A stretch of DNA of 56,447 nt from JBFWVD01 sp050246915 (GCA_050246915.1 JBFWVD010000032.1:1-56447), one strand, 5' to 3'. Shown: positions 25,431-35,240, numbered from the stretch's first letter. Numbers and translations: made by a program. The notes: generated by a model not told the origin, from the sequence alone.

Positions 25431-28400
25431 TCATCCCCGCCGGCGGCGGACGCTCCAGCCGACCAAGGTGTCGGCGGCCAGGCATGCCACCGCGAACAGC
25501 ATGATCTGGTGTGATGGGTTGAAGTTGTCGGGCCACTCCACCCCCGGCCTGGGGCTCACCACGACCTGAGCGGCCGCAGTAGCCAGGCCGATCGGACCGA
25601 AGAATGCCCACGGCGGCACGGCCACGGCCAGAGTGCCCCAGCGTGTCGTCATGGCCAGCGCGGTGACCAGGGCGATGGGGATCGCGACGACGAGACCACC
25701 CAGCAGCCATGCCAAGAGCGTGGCTCCGGCGACGACCAGGGCAATGCGGGTTGCGTTCGGGCGGGTGGTGCGGCCCGGGTGGCGACCGAGCAGTGAACGG
25801 CCCGTCGGTGCCGTTGCGCTGGTGTCGATGGTGACGGCCCGGCCCGGGTTCAGCACGATCAGGCCGAGGCACACCACAACGGCCAGGGCCGAGAACCACA
25901 TGGCGAGGTCGACGACATGCTGCGGTGTCCAGTCGAGGGAAGCCTTGGCCACGGTGGCCCCGTCGAACACCTTCGATGGATCAACGAGCCAGCCGTTGGC
26001 ATAGCCGTTGACGAGACGTGGGGTGCCGAGATCGTGACCGTTGATCTTCAGTTCCCAGCCATCGGAGCGCGACTGCCCGAGCACCAGCCAGAACGGACCT
26101 CCGCCGGGCTGGTTCGTCACCGAGAGATCGAACGAATGCTGGCCGTCCGCGACGACCGCGACTGTTGGCACCACTGGCACCACTGGGGCCGATGGGGGAG
26201 TCGGGCGCGTGGCATCGCGGTGCAACACGACGCGGTCGATGTCGAAGCCGGTGTCGATCCCGGGCGCCGCGGTGAGATCCACAGCGTCGTCGGCCACTCG
26301 CAACGGACCTTGACATGATGTCAATGTGAGTTGACGACCGGCGAGCGCATCGGCGGTGGTTCCTCGGATGGCGACGCTCACCGGCGACCCAGCGATGGAC
26401 AGCAGATCGTTGCGGCACCCCGTATCGATGAGGTCCGATGGTGGCGGGACCCGCACGCCGCCGAGGTCGACCTCGGCCAGCGCCACGGGCATCTCGACCT
26501 GACCGGCAGAGAGGAAGTCCTTCGTGGTGCGGCTGCGCACCGCCGAGATCTCGATGCGAAGACGGGTGGCGGTGATGGGGGGCGTGATCGCGACGTCGAC
26601 GGCGACCAGGTGGTTCTCATCGGTGCCGTCGGCGATCTCCGGCACGGGCACGACGATCGGTTCGCCGCCATCGCCGGTCACCTTCAGTTCGGTGGGAACC
26701 GAGTGGCGCCCATCGGCGAGCACCGTCAACTGCACGTGTTCCACGGTGGTCGGCGCTGCGGCGTCCAGTTCGATCCATCGACCGGCCTGGGGGCCGAAGC
26801 CAGCCGACCAGAACGTCGCGGAGTTGCCATCGAACGCCGCGGCCGCGCTCGCCGTGCGCATCCCGCCCAAACGATCCGAGGATGTCGCCGTCGCCCGCGG
26901 CGTCGATCCGTCCGGGCTACGGCCGATGATGGCGTCGAGGGCGGTGTCGGGCGTCGAGGCGTTGAGGCGCACTGCGCCGGTGAGCTCGTAGTCGCCAGCT
27001 GGCGTGGTGAACCGGCGCGAGAGATGGGTCTCGGTGTCGGACTTGAACGCCTCCGAGGGGTTGGCTCGCAATCGCGACAGCACCACGTCGACGCTGCCGG
27101 TGGTATCGAGCCCGGCCGGTAGGCCCGGCAGTTGGACCCGCTCGTCGGACGGGCCGACGCCATCGATGCGGACCTCGCGCAATCCCACGGTGGACAACCC
27201 GAGGTAGTCGGCCCGGCGCCCGATGTTGGCCGAGTCGATGCGGATCTCCATCCACGTGAACGTGTGGCTCCCCAGGTCGATGCGTTGACCGGACTCGGCG
27301 AACGAGTCATCGCCGAGGGGAACGTGGGTGCTCGAGCCATCCGACAGTTCCACAGTCACCGAGGTGATGAACCGGTTGCCGCCGGGCTGGACCAACGTGA
27401 CGTGATCGGTGGTGACGGCGCGGGTGAGATCGACTCGCCAGCGTTCACCGCCGACCTTCTCGAAGGCGCCGGTGCGCCACGCGGTGCGCAGATCGCCGTC
27501 GAGCGCGTTGGCCGGGCGATCCTCAGGGGAGTACGAGACGGGGTTGCCGTAGCGGCTCGCTCGCACCGATGCGATGTTGCCGCTGAACACCGTGACCGAT
27601 CGATCGGCGTCGGTCGATCCGGGGAACACATCGAGACGCGTGTCCTTGGGATCGTCGACCAAAGGCTCCTCGCTGGCGGTCTCGGTGTAGCCGTAGTTCT
27701 CCCGCAGCGTTCCCCACCGCTCGGCCCGGCGCCGGTTGGAGTCGGTGAGGACGATCGACGATGCCACCGGCACGGTGATGCCATCGAGGGCGGCGGCGCT
27801 CATGACGGGCACGCTGCCGAGGTCGTCCAATGCCGCGAGTCCGGCCTCGGCCGCGTCGATGAGGCCTTCGCCGTTGCCGACCACGACCACTGCGGCATCG
27901 GCGCGTTCCGTGTGCACGATGGGCACGGCGGCGTCGACCGCGTATGCCGCGAGGGGAGCGGGCCACGCCGTTGCCGGGTCGGTCGACAGTTCGGTCTCGT
28001 CGACCAGTGGCTGCCGGGCCACGGCCCGGTTGGGATCGGGTGGTCCGTAGGTGATCGGGGCCGACAGCCCGCTGGGCGTTGGCGTCAACAACTGTTGCAG
28101 AACCCGTGGGCGGGGGGTGACGTATCGCTCGTAGGCGGCATCGGTGCGCAGCAGCACCGTCCCGGCCGCCATGAGCCGAGCGATGGGCGCGATGGCGGCA
28201 GGTTCCAGCGTGCCTTCCTGCACCCGGCGATCGAAGGCCCGCAACAGGTCCGCCGATGGGGGTGAGCCGAACGGTATGAGCTCACGACCCACCCATGGAC
28301 GGTCCATGAGGCCGCGGGTGATCACGTCCTGGGTGGTGCCCCATCGATAGGCCCCGAAGTCCTGACCGGGGATCTCGAGCACCCGGGTCGAGGTGCCCGC

Positions 28401-29756
28401 GGCGTCGAGGGCAGATGTGGCCTGAGCCCAGTAGTCCGGCAGTGACTCCGGACGTTGCAATTGCGGTTGCACCATCGCACCGGTCCACAGTGGCGGCAGG
28501 TTGACGACGGCCAGCACGGCGATGGCGCCCACCGCGGCTGGTCCCAACGCCGAATGGTGCCCCAATCGCCATTGGGCGAGCCAACGGCCGAGCGCGCTCA
28601 GCCCGACGCCGGTGAGCACCGACAGCGACAGTGCGAGCAACGGTACGGCGCGTGGCGAGTTGCGCATGGCGAAGGCCGCGGTCCCGGCGTTGGACGCAGC
28701 CTTGACCAACGAACCGAACGGTGCCGGATCGTCGTAGGGATGACTGCCCACGGCGAGCACGAGGCCGATGATGGTGAGTCCGATGAAGTAGGTGCGATAG
28801 CGCCAACGGGTGGACACCGCGGCCAGCATCCCGAGCGCGGGCAAGAGGAACGACAAGACGATGATGGCCGGGTTCTGGGTGTACCAGTTGACCGCGTCGG
28901 TCCACTGATAGGTGGTGTCCTTGCCGTAGAAGTACCAATAGCCGAGGCCGCGGAGCAGTTCGGAGGATGTTGCAGTGGTCGCGACGGTCTCGAGGGTCTC
29001 GGTCAACTGCAAGATGGGCAGCCCGTACGCGGCCTGGGTCCGAAGTCCCGCCATCCACCACAACTGCACCGGGACGGTGCAGGCACCGATACGGGCCATC
29101 GTCGCCAGCGCTCGTTTCCAGGGCAACTCGCGCGCGATCCACACGGCGAACGGGAACCACAGCACCGGGGCCAGCCCGATGTAGAGCAGTGAGGAGGCGT
29201 TGATCGCTCCGATCGTGACGACGGCGAGAGCGAACAACGCCGGTTGGCGCCACTTGCCGGTGCGTCCGGCCTGCACCGCCAGTCCGATGAGCCAGGGAAG
29301 GCCCGCCCAGGGCAGCAGAATCACGCTGGTGCGCCCCATGTAGGCGAGCTGATACGGGCCGAGTGCATACAGCAGGGCCGCGGCAACGACCGGACCACCA
29401 GTCAATGAAAATTGACGGCACATCCACCGGACGCCACACGCCGCCGCGAACAACAGCGCGCCGAGCCAGATGCGTTGGGCGATCCACATCGGGATGCCGA
29501 GGGCATCACAGGCGGCGAACCAGGGGCCCATCGGCCACAGATAACCGATGTTCTGATGGGTCACCGTGCCGAGGCCCGCGCTGGCATCCCACAGCGACGA
29601 GGCCCGTCCGAGCAGCCAGCGTGGATCGAGATACAGGAACTGCTTGGTGTCGGCGGCGACCTTGCCTGGCGATGACAGGAACATCGGCATCCACGACAGT
29701 GCCGCGAACATCCACGTGGACGCGCCGGGTCGGCGGAGGCGCAGGCGTTGGTTCAA
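25431..29756 (-). CDS. aftD: AftD-like alpha-(1,3)-arabinofuranosyltransferase (DUF3367)
   Basis: This 1441-residue membrane protein has an N-terminal GT-C part of about a dozen transmembrane helices (about 1-440). The ADTKQFLYLDPRWLLGRASSLWD loop is characteristic of AftD, with GYLWPMGPWFAACD after it. A long extracytoplasmic part follows with at least two discoidin/CBM-like beta domains (for example the NALDGDLRTAWRTG and AFDGNSATFWSAGF sugar-binding-type strands). A C-terminal cluster of helices ends the protein. AftD adds alpha-(1,3) arabinofuranose branches to arabinan in mycobacteria. The TTG at 29756 overlaps the upstream glycosyltransferase stop (TTGA); an ATG at 29711 is the alternative. 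Two adjacent palindrome copies lie inside at 26299-26335. Confidence 0.88.
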   Translation of the reverse strand: MNQRLRLRRPGASTWMFAALSWMPMFLSSPGKVAADTKQFLYLDPRWLLGRASSLWDASAGLGTVTHQNIGYLWPMGPWFAACDALGIPMWIAQRIWLGALLFAAACGVRWMCRQFSLTGGPVVAAALLYALGPYQLAYMGRTSVILLPWAGLPWLIGLAVQAGRTGKWRQPALFALAVVTIGAINASSLLYIGLAPVLWFPFAVWIARELPWKRALATMARIGACTVPVQLWWMAGLRTQAAYGLPILQLTETLETVATTATSSELLRGLGYWYFYGKDTTYQWTDAVNWYTQNPAIIVLSFLLPALGMLAAVSTRWRYRTYFIGLTIIGLVLAVGSHPYDDPAPFGSLVKAASNAGTAAFAMRNSPRAVPLLALSLSVLTGVGLSALGRWLAQWRLGHHSALGPAAVGAIAVLAVVNLPPLWTGAMVQPQLQRPESLPDYWAQATSALDAAGTSTRVLEIPGQDFGAYRWGTTQDVITRGLMDRPWVGRELIPFGSPPSADLLRAFDRRVQEGTLEPAAIAPIARLMAAGTVLLRTDAAYERYVTPRPRVLQQLLTPTPSGLSAPITYGPPDPNRAVARQPLVDETELSTDPATAWPAPLAAYAVDAAVPIVHTERADAAVVVVGNGEGLIDAAEAGLAALDDLGSVPVMSAAALDGITVPVASSIVLTDSNRRRAERWGTLRENYGYTETASEEPLVDDPKDTRLDVFPGSTDADRSVTVFSGNIASVRASRYGNPVSYSPEDRPANALDGDLRTAWRTGAFEKVGGERWRVDLTRAVTTDHVTLVQPGGNRFITSVTVELSDGSSTHVPLGDDSFAESGQRIDLGSHTFTWMEIRIDSANIGRRADYLGLSTVGLREVRIDGVGPSDERVQLPGLPAGLDTTGSVDVVLSRLRANPSEAFKSDTETHLSRRFTTPAGDYELTGAVRLNASTPDTALDAIIGRSPDGSTPRATATSSDRLGGMRTASAAAAFDGNSATFWSAGFGPQAGRWIELDAAAPTTVEHVQLTVLADGRHSVPTELKVTGDGGEPIVVPVPEIADGTDENHLVAVDVAITPPITATRLRIEISAVRSRTTKDFLSAGQVEMPVALAEVDLGGVRVPPPSDLIDTGCRNDLLSIAGSPVSVAIRGTTADALAGRQLTLTSCQGPLRVADDAVDLTAAPGIDTGFDIDRVVLHRDATRPTPPSAPVVPVVPTVAVVADGQHSFDLSVTNQPGGGPFWLVLGQSRSDGWELKINGHDLGTPRLVNGYANGWLVDPSKVFDGATVAKASLDWTPQHVVDLAMWFSALAVVVCLGLIVLNPGRAVTIDTSATAPTGRSLLGRHPGRTTRPNATRIALVVAGATLLAWLLGGLVVAIPIALVTALAMTTRWGTLAVAVPPWAFFGPIGLATAAAQVVVSPRPGVEWPDNFNPSHQIMLFAVACLAADTLVGWSVRRRRG
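26299..26335. repeat. Two adjacent copies of the dispersed palindrome
   Basis: CGCAACGGACCTTGAC (26299-26314) and the full site GTCAATGTGAGTTGAC (26320-26335) are 5 bp apart, so their centres are 21 bp, two helical turns, apart. Both lie inside the aftD coding region. Confidence 0.65.
29401..29416. repeat. Dispersed palindrome, full site
   Basis: GTCAATGAAAATTGAC is a perfect GTCAA-N6-TTGAC site with the inner T/A also paired (GTCAAT/ATTGAC). It is inside aftD and strikingly AT-rich against the surrounding GC-rich coding sequence. Confidence 0.65.
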
Positions 29757-30940
29757 CGGTGCGACCCGCCGCGGCGGAGGGCGTCGGCGGCGAGCACGTC
29801 GAAGGTCCGTCGTGCTGTGGTGTCCCAACTCAGCTCAGCGGCCCGTTGCAAGGCCCCGGCCGACAACCGCTCGCGTAGGCGATGATCGGTGAGGATCCGC
29901 ACGAGGGCGTCGGCGACTGCATTGTCGCCTGATGCCAACAGCCCACTCACCCCGTCAGCGACCGCATCTCGGTGCCCGGCGATGTCACTCGCCACCGCCG
30001 GTGTGCCGCACGCGGCGGCTTCGGTCATCGTCATGCCCCAGCCCTCGTGACCCGAGACCGAGGTGACCGCCCACGCTCGTCGGTACAACTCCACCAGTTC
30101 GGCGTCGCTGACACGACCGGGCATCCAGATCCACTGCTCGGCATCGTGGCGGCGAATGGCTTCTTCGAGCGCTGGTCGTTCGTAGCCGTCGCCCACGATC
30201 ACCAATTCGACATCGGGAACTCTTGCTCGTACATCGGCCATGAGATCGATGAGCGCGCCCAGGCGCTTCACCGGCACGAGGCGCCCCACCGCGATCACGA
30301 GCGGGCGTGCGCTGCGCAGTCCGCCGGGGCTGTAGCGCCTGTCGATGCCGGGAGCGACCACCTCGACGCGCTTGGGGTCGAGTCCGAGTCGCTTCGAGAT
30401 GAGATCGCGCGATGACGGTGACAACGTGACGATCGGTGTGCGTCGATAGAGCTTCGGGGTCCAACGCGATTCGAGCGCCTCACCGAACGAGGCCAGGCCG
30501 GGCGAGAAGATCTGATGCCACATCTCGCCGTGGACGTGGTGCAACCACACCATTCGGGGCCCATGCCACCACACGGGGGTGAGGAACGGCACACCGTTCC
30601 ACACTTCGACGATGGCATCCTTGGGTCCCATGCGTCCGGTGAGTTCCGAGGCAATGGCGCGAGGGAACACGAGGTAGCGCCCGGCCTTGCGGATGGTGCG
30701 GTACCCGTCGCGCACACCGAGGCCGGGCCGGTTGGGGGCATACGAGGTGCGCATGGTGACGTCAATGCCGGCCTCGGCCCATCGTCGAGCGATCTGATGT
30801 GCGTGGATCTCGGAGCCACCAGCCTCGGGATCGTCGAGATCGCGCCACGCCAGGATGTGGACCGCACGGATGCCGGCGTTCGCAGCGACGTCGCCGAGCT
30901 TGTCCGCCGGTCTCGCGTTCTGTGCAGGTGTGTCGCGCAT
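29753..30940 (-). CDS. GT4 family glycosyltransferase
   Basis: This 395-residue GT-B enzyme has an N-terminal acceptor domain opening VRAVHILAWRDLDDPEAGGSEIHAHQIARRWAEAG, with the GG loop typical of GT4. The donor domain has IAVGRLVPVKRLGALIDLMA, ELVIVGDGYERPALEEA and the ETAACGTPAVA-like EAAACGTPAVASDIAGH (E and G-rich nucleotide-sugar site). GT4 enzymes commonly transfer mannose, glucose or GlcNAc; the sugar is unknown here, though the neighbours suggest envelope glycans. ATG 30940 is preceded by GAGGGG. A GTG at 31006, 5 nt after a TAGCGT hexamer, is a credible alternative leaderless start giving 417 residues. Confidence 0.85.
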   Translation of the reverse strand: MRDTPAQNARPADKLGDVAANAGIRAVHILAWRDLDDPEAGGSEIHAHQIARRWAEAGIDVTMRTSYAPNRPGLGVRDGYRTIRKAGRYLVFPRAIASELTGRMGPKDAIVEVWNGVPFLTPVWWHGPRMVWLHHVHGEMWHQIFSPGLASFGEALESRWTPKLYRRTPIVTLSPSSRDLISKRLGLDPKRVEVVAPGIDRRYSPGGLRSARPLVIAVGRLVPVKRLGALIDLMADVRARVPDVELVIVGDGYERPALEEAIRRHDAEQWIWMPGRVSDAELVELYRRAWAVTSVSGHEGWGMTMTEAAACGTPAVASDIAGHRDAVADGVSGLLASGDNAVADALVRILTDHRLRERLSAGALQRAAELSWDTTARRTFDVLAADALRRGGSHR

Positions 30941-31010
30941 CCCCTCGCCGATCCGTGTGCAGCCCAGGTCCCGTGCTCCGGCATGCTGCCCGGGACAGTA
31001 GGCCACCACG

Positions 31011-31020
31011 TACGCTACGT
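31011..31020. promoter_or_regulatory. Overlapping divergent promoters
   Basis: The near-palindrome ACGTA-CGC-TACGT (31008-31020) holds TACGCT on the plus strand and TAGCGT on the minus strand on the same base pairs. The plus-strand element serves the GTG at 31026 and the minus-strand one the GTG at 31006. Only one could be occupied by RNA polymerase at a time. Confidence 0.4.
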
Positions 31021-31025
31021 GACTC

Positions 31026-33881
31026 GTGCAACCGCAGGCCCGAATCCCACACGTCCCGGCGCTCGACGGCGTTCGCGGCGCTGCGGTGTTGGCGGTGCTC
31101 TTCTTCCATGCCGGCCACTTCTCCGGTGGCTTCTTGGGGGTCGATCTCTTCTTCACGCTGTCGGGGTTCTTGATCACCTCGTTGCTGCTCGCTGAGTGGC
31201 GTTCGACCGGTTCGATCGCCCTCGGCCGGTTCTGGGCTCGCCGGGCCCGACGGCTGCTGCCGGCCGTGCTCGTGGTGGTGGCTGCGGTCGGTCTTTACGC
31301 CTACTTCTGGGCCCAAGCCATCGACCTGGGGACGATTCGCAACGATGGCCTGGCCACGCTCGCGTACGTGGCGAACTGGCATGCGATCGCCTCGGGGCGT
31401 GGCTACTGGGATTCGTTCAGCGCGCCGAGCCCGTTCGAGCATGCGTGGTCGCTGGCCATCGAGGAACAGTTCTACGTGATCTGGCCGTTGCTCGTCGTGG
31501 GCGTGTTCCGCTGGGCGTCACGGAGAGTCGGTCCCGACGGCACTCGACGCGATCCGGCCCCGATTCTGTTGCTCGTGACCGTGCTGCTGGCCGCAGCATC
31601 CGCCATCGCGATGGTGCTCCTGCATCATCGCGATGGAGATCCCTCTCGCGTCTATCTCGGTTCCGACACTCGTGCTGCGTCCATCCTGATCGGTGCGGCG
31701 CTGGCGCTGATCTTGGGTTGGAAGGGGGCCGTGTCGTCGCGCGCTGGTCGAGTGAGCCTCGAGGTAGTCGCCGTCGCGTCGGTCGGCGCGCTCGTATGGG
31801 CGTGGTCGACGATCGACGGCACTCGTTCGAACTGGCTGTTCGAAGGTGGCATGACGCTGTGCGCGTTGGCGGCGGCGGCGATCATCGCTTCGGTGGTGCA
31901 TCCACGGCAGATGGTGCTGGCCCGTGTCCTGGCGTTTCCTCCGTTGCGTTGGTGTGGGCTCATCTCCTACGGCTTGTACCTGTGGCACTGGCCGTTGTTC
32001 GTGCTGCTGTCGCAGAGCCGCACCGGCATGACGGGATGGCCGTTGGCGTGGTTGCGCATCGCTGTCAGCGTGGCGGTTGCGGTCGTGAGCTACATCGTCG
32101 TGGAGCAGCCGATCCGCCGCGGCGCCCTGGTTGGTTGGCGGTCGAAGGTGGCGGTACCGGCCGGGTTCGCAGCATCGGCCATCGTGTTGGTCGCCGCGAC
32201 CACCGGAGCGGTTGCCGCGCCCAGCTTCGACATCACCGCACCGACACCCACGACCGCGCCCGCGACCACCACGACGATTGCACCGACAGCCTCGACGGTT
32301 GTTGGCGCGACCACCACCACGCTGGCGCCGGCGCAGCAGCCCATGCGGGTGCTGATGGTGGGTGACTCGGTGGGCTGGACCATCGCCAAAGGCATGGAGG
32401 CGGTGGCCGCGACACGCGCCATCACCGTCGACAACGCGGCGTTGTTCGGATGTGGAGTGGCCGGCGGCGATGGCAAGGTCCGCCTGCGCGACGGCGCCCA
32501 GACGACCGAGACCGAGGAGTGTCGCAACGCACAGACGATGTGGGCGCAGCGACTCGCCGATGGCGCACCGAGCGATGCGGTGTTGGCCCTCGGCGCATGG
32601 GATGTGGCCGACCGTCTGCGAGGCGGCGCATGGGTGCACCCGTGCCAGGCCTCATTCGACGCGCAGTACACCGATGAGATCGCCGCCGCCCTCGGTGTGC
32701 TCGGATCCACCGGTGCCCGGGTGCACGTGCTGACGTACTCACCGCTGCGCGGTGAGCAGCTCGGGCTGTCGAACGGCGAGATGGACAAGCGGACCTCATG
32801 CCTGAACAGTGCGATCCGCGCCGCTGTGGGTGTGAACGCTCGTGATGGATCGATGGCGATCGACGTGATCGACATCGGCGAGTGGACCTGTCCGGATGGT
32901 CAATGCCGATCCAAGGTCGACGGCGTGCTGCTGCGGCCCGATGGTGTCCACTATGACGGCGATGGTGGGCCGCTGGTCGGCGCGTGGGTGATCGACCAGT
33001 TGGAGCGGTGGCGCGACCAAGAGGTGGCGGCCACCAACTCCTCATCGACGAGCCCAGTGTCAACAACGCCTGCGCCAACGACGACGTTGCCGGTCACGAC
33101 AACCATCGATGCCGCTGCCGCATCGACCCCGCTGCTCGCCAACCGTGCCGTGTCCACCAGCGACCGACTTCGCGTCGTGACGGTGGGCGATTCGTTGATG
33201 TTCGACGCGGAGCCGGGCGTGGTCGCCGCGTTGCAGGCAACCGGCGCGGTGGATGTCACGACCGACGCTGTCCTCGGGTTCAGTCTCGAGCAACGTCCGG
33301 ATTGGACCACCTATGACTGGCGTCAGCGATGGGCCGAGGACATCCGCACGCATCGGCCCGATGTCGTCGTGGCAATGTGGGGAGGCTGGGACGAGGGGGT
33401 GTACGAGCGCCTGGGCTCGGCGGCCTACTCCGCCTTGTTGAGCGAGAGCATCGACACGCTCCAGACCGACGGGGCTCGGGTCGTGCTCATCGGAACACCC
33501 CCGGTGCCACGCGACTTGGACGATGTCACCGACGCGGCTCCGTTCCCCGTGTTGCAGGAGTTCAAGGCCCTCGCCGCGTCACGCCCTGGCACCGTGACCT
33601 ATGTCGATCTCGATCCGGTCTTCGCCGCCGATGGTTTCCCGACCTGGTACGCCGACGGCCAGCGCATCCGCAAGCTCGACCTGTATCACTTCTGCCCCGC
33701 TGGGGCGGCTCGTATCGGTGAGGCGGTGCTGGCCACGCTCAGCGCGTACGCACTGCCATCGCCATCGCTGCAGTGGGACACCGCGGCATGGACGTCCGAT
33801 GGTCGCTACGACAACCCACCTGGCGCGTGCACCGATCGGCCGGAGTTCCCCATTCCGGCGAGTGAGGTCGCCCGTCGGTGA
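31026..33881 (+). CDS. Membrane acyltransferase (OafA-type) with two SGNH domains
   Basis: This 951-residue protein has an acyltransferase-3 membrane domain (about 1-390; HVPALDGVRGAAVLAVLFFHAG, GVDLFFTLSGFLITSLL, and HAWSLAIEEQFYVIWPLL). It is followed by a Thr-rich linker. A first SGNH domain has GDS at 446-448 and DGVH at 639-642. A second Thr-rich linker leads to a second SGNH domain with GDS at 721-723 and DLYH at 885-888. Both have catalytic Ser, Asp and His in place. OafA-type proteins with one SGNH domain O-acetylate surface glycans; two in tandem is uncommon. The GTG start at 31026 follows a -10 in a shared divergent region. Substrate is inferred only from neighbouring glycosyltransferases. 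Confidence 0.88.
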   Translation: MQPQARIPHVPALDGVRGAAVLAVLFFHAGHFSGGFLGVDLFFTLSGFLITSLLLAEWRSTGSIALGRFWARRARRLLPAVLVVVAAVGLYAYFWAQAIDLGTIRNDGLATLAYVANWHAIASGRGYWDSFSAPSPFEHAWSLAIEEQFYVIWPLLVVGVFRWASRRVGPDGTRRDPAPILLLVTVLLAAASAIAMVLLHHRDGDPSRVYLGSDTRAASILIGAALALILGWKGAVSSRAGRVSLEVVAVASVGALVWAWSTIDGTRSNWLFEGGMTLCALAAAAIIASVVHPRQMVLARVLAFPPLRWCGLISYGLYLWHWPLFVLLSQSRTGMTGWPLAWLRIAVSVAVAVVSYIVVEQPIRRGALVGWRSKVAVPAGFAASAIVLVAATTGAVAAPSFDITAPTPTTAPATTTTIAPTASTVVGATTTTLAPAQQPMRVLMVGDSVGWTIAKGMEAVAATRAITVDNAALFGCGVAGGDGKVRLRDGAQTTETEECRNAQTMWAQRLADGAPSDAVLALGAWDVADRLRGGAWVHPCQASFDAQYTDEIAAALGVLGSTGARVHVLTYSPLRGEQLGLSNGEMDKRTSCLNSAIRAAVGVNARDGSMAIDVIDIGEWTCPDGQCRSKVDGVLLRPDGVHYDGDGGPLVGAWVIDQLERWRDQEVAATNSSSTSPVSTTPAPTTTLPVTTTIDAAAASTPLLANRAVSTSDRLRVVTVGDSLMFDAEPGVVAALQATGAVDVTTDAVLGFSLEQRPDWTTYDWRQRWAEDIRTHRPDVVVAMWGGWDEGVYERLGSAAYSALLSESIDTLQTDGARVVLIGTPPVPRDLDDVTDAAPFPVLQEFKALAASRPGTVTYVDLDPVFAADGFPTWYADGQRIRKLDLYHFCPAGAARIGEAVLATLSAYALPSPSLQWDTAAWTSDGRYDNPPGACTDRPEFPIPASEVARR

Positions 33882-33908
33882 CGATCGTGGCGCTGCGCGT
33901 CGCTGACT

Positions 33909-33924
33909 GTCAATGAGTGTTGAC
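33909..33924. repeat. Dispersed palindrome, full site, intergenic
   Basis: GTCAATGAGTGTTGAC fills most of the 45-bp gap between the convergent acyltransferase and GT39-like genes. It is the only inverted repeat there, so it may also act as a terminator. Confidence 0.65.
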
Positions 33925-33926
33925 GA

Positions 33927-35240
33927 TCAGTGGGGCAGCGGTCGGGGTGCTCGCAAGCGATCGAACACGTGGAGGGCGCCGACCGCGGCGAGGACCACGA
34001 GCGTGAGTTCGGCCGGGGCGCGGAACCTGGTGTTGGCGTAGGTGACGAGCGCCGCTGCCGACACGACGATCGGCACGATCAGCAGCGGCGCCAACGCCCG
34101 GTTCCGGCCTCGACGCAGCACGAGCGCGCCCACCGCTGCGAACGGGACCATGGCGTAGTAGGCCATCAGCGCGGCCCGTGACAACGTGCGCTCTCGCCCC
34201 TCGATGAGTACGTCCAAGCCCACTTGGTTGTTGGGCGCGTAGAGGTTCCACTGCCGCAGGAATCGTGCGGCGAGGACCTTGGGGAGCTCTGAGCGATGGG
34301 CGTCGATGTAGTCGAGCGCCTGACGGCGGAACAGTCGTTCCTCGTCACTTTCGTCGTTGCCGGGCTGACCGACCGTGATCGTCTGGGCGCACCAGTAGCT
34401 CCAGTACCCGAGGTTGGGTTCTTCGTAGGTGGTGTCGCAGTTGGCGTAGGCGGTGGCCAGACCCAATCCGGTCGTGATCACGACCGGGTGATGGAACGCT
34501 GTGAGGTTCCGTACCACCCACGGCGCACTGAGCGAGGCGAAGATCACACCGGCCACCGCGATGCGTCCGAGGCGCGCTCGGGGCACCAACGAGCGCAGCG
34601 GCCCCAGCAGCCCTACGACGACGACCAGAGGCAGATAGAGGGCGAACTCCGAGCGCGACAGCATGGCGAAGGCGGTGCCGCCGCCGACGAGGCCCGCCGC
34701 GCTCGTCGACGGTGTCCGAAGGAACCGCGCAGCAGCCCACGCCGCGCACGCCACGGCCAGGAGTGCCATCGATTCGCTCATCACGGCGCCGTCACTGAAC
34801 CATACGTACGGATAGACAGCCATGGCGCTGGCCGCGAGCAATCCGACGCGTTCGGAGATCAGGTCGCGTCCGAACAAGGCGGTCACCACGACGGTGCCGA
34901 GTCCGAGAACGACACTGGCGAACTGATGCCACAACACCGAGCGGGCACCGAGCATCGACCACAGTCCGAGATAGGTCACGTACGCCGGGGGATGGATGGC
35001 GCCGGGACGCACGATGTCTTCCCGCAACAGGAGCGGATCGATGTAGCCCCTACCGTCGGCCAGCAGGTTGGCACCGGCGTGGTAGCTGTACGCGTCCCCG
35101 CAGATCTGTTCCGGACCGATGAGGTTGCACGAGGCCTGATCGCGTCGGAACTCCAGGATGTAGGCCCATCGGATGGCGAAGGCCACGGCCACGATGGCGA
35201 TGAGGATCCACCAGAATCTGCGTTGCACGACCGCGATCAT
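33927..35240 (-). CDS. GT39-like GT-C glycosyltransferase
   Basis: This 437-residue polytopic protein has about ten hydrophobic segments. The first extracytoplasmic loop reads CGDAYSYHAGANLLADGRGYIDP, with acidic residues where PMT/ArnT-type enzymes bind lipid-phosphate sugar, and HPPAYVTYLGLWSMLG matches the family PP(L/A)Y segment. It likely transfers a sugar from a polyprenyl-phosphate donor on the outer face of the membrane. The ATG at 35240 overlaps the stop of the SGNH lipoprotein gene (ATGA), so it is co-translated with it. Sugar and acceptor are unknown. Confidence 0.82.
   Translation of the reverse strand: MIAVVQRRFWWILIAIVAVAFAIRWAYILEFRRDQASCNLIGPEQICGDAYSYHAGANLLADGRGYIDPLLLREDIVRPGAIHPPAYVTYLGLWSMLGARSVLWHQFASVVLGLGTVVVTALFGRDLISERVGLLAASAMAVYPYVWFSDGAVMSESMALLAVACAAWAAARFLRTPSTSAAGLVGGGTAFAMLSRSEFALYLPLVVVVGLLGPLRSLVPRARLGRIAVAGVIFASLSAPWVVRNLTAFHHPVVITTGLGLATAYANCDTTYEEPNLGYWSYWCAQTITVGQPGNDESDEERLFRRQALDYIDAHRSELPKVLAARFLRQWNLYAPNNQVGLDVLIEGRERTLSRAALMAYYAMVPFAAVGALVLRRGRNRALAPLLIVPIVVSAAALVTYANTRFRAPAELTLVVLAAVGALHVFDRLRAPRPLPH

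Noticed and set aside
33909..33924. The GTCAA-N6-TTGAC sites simply as terminators.
   Set aside because: Most copies are inside coding regions, and the 5-bp arms are too weak for termination in general.
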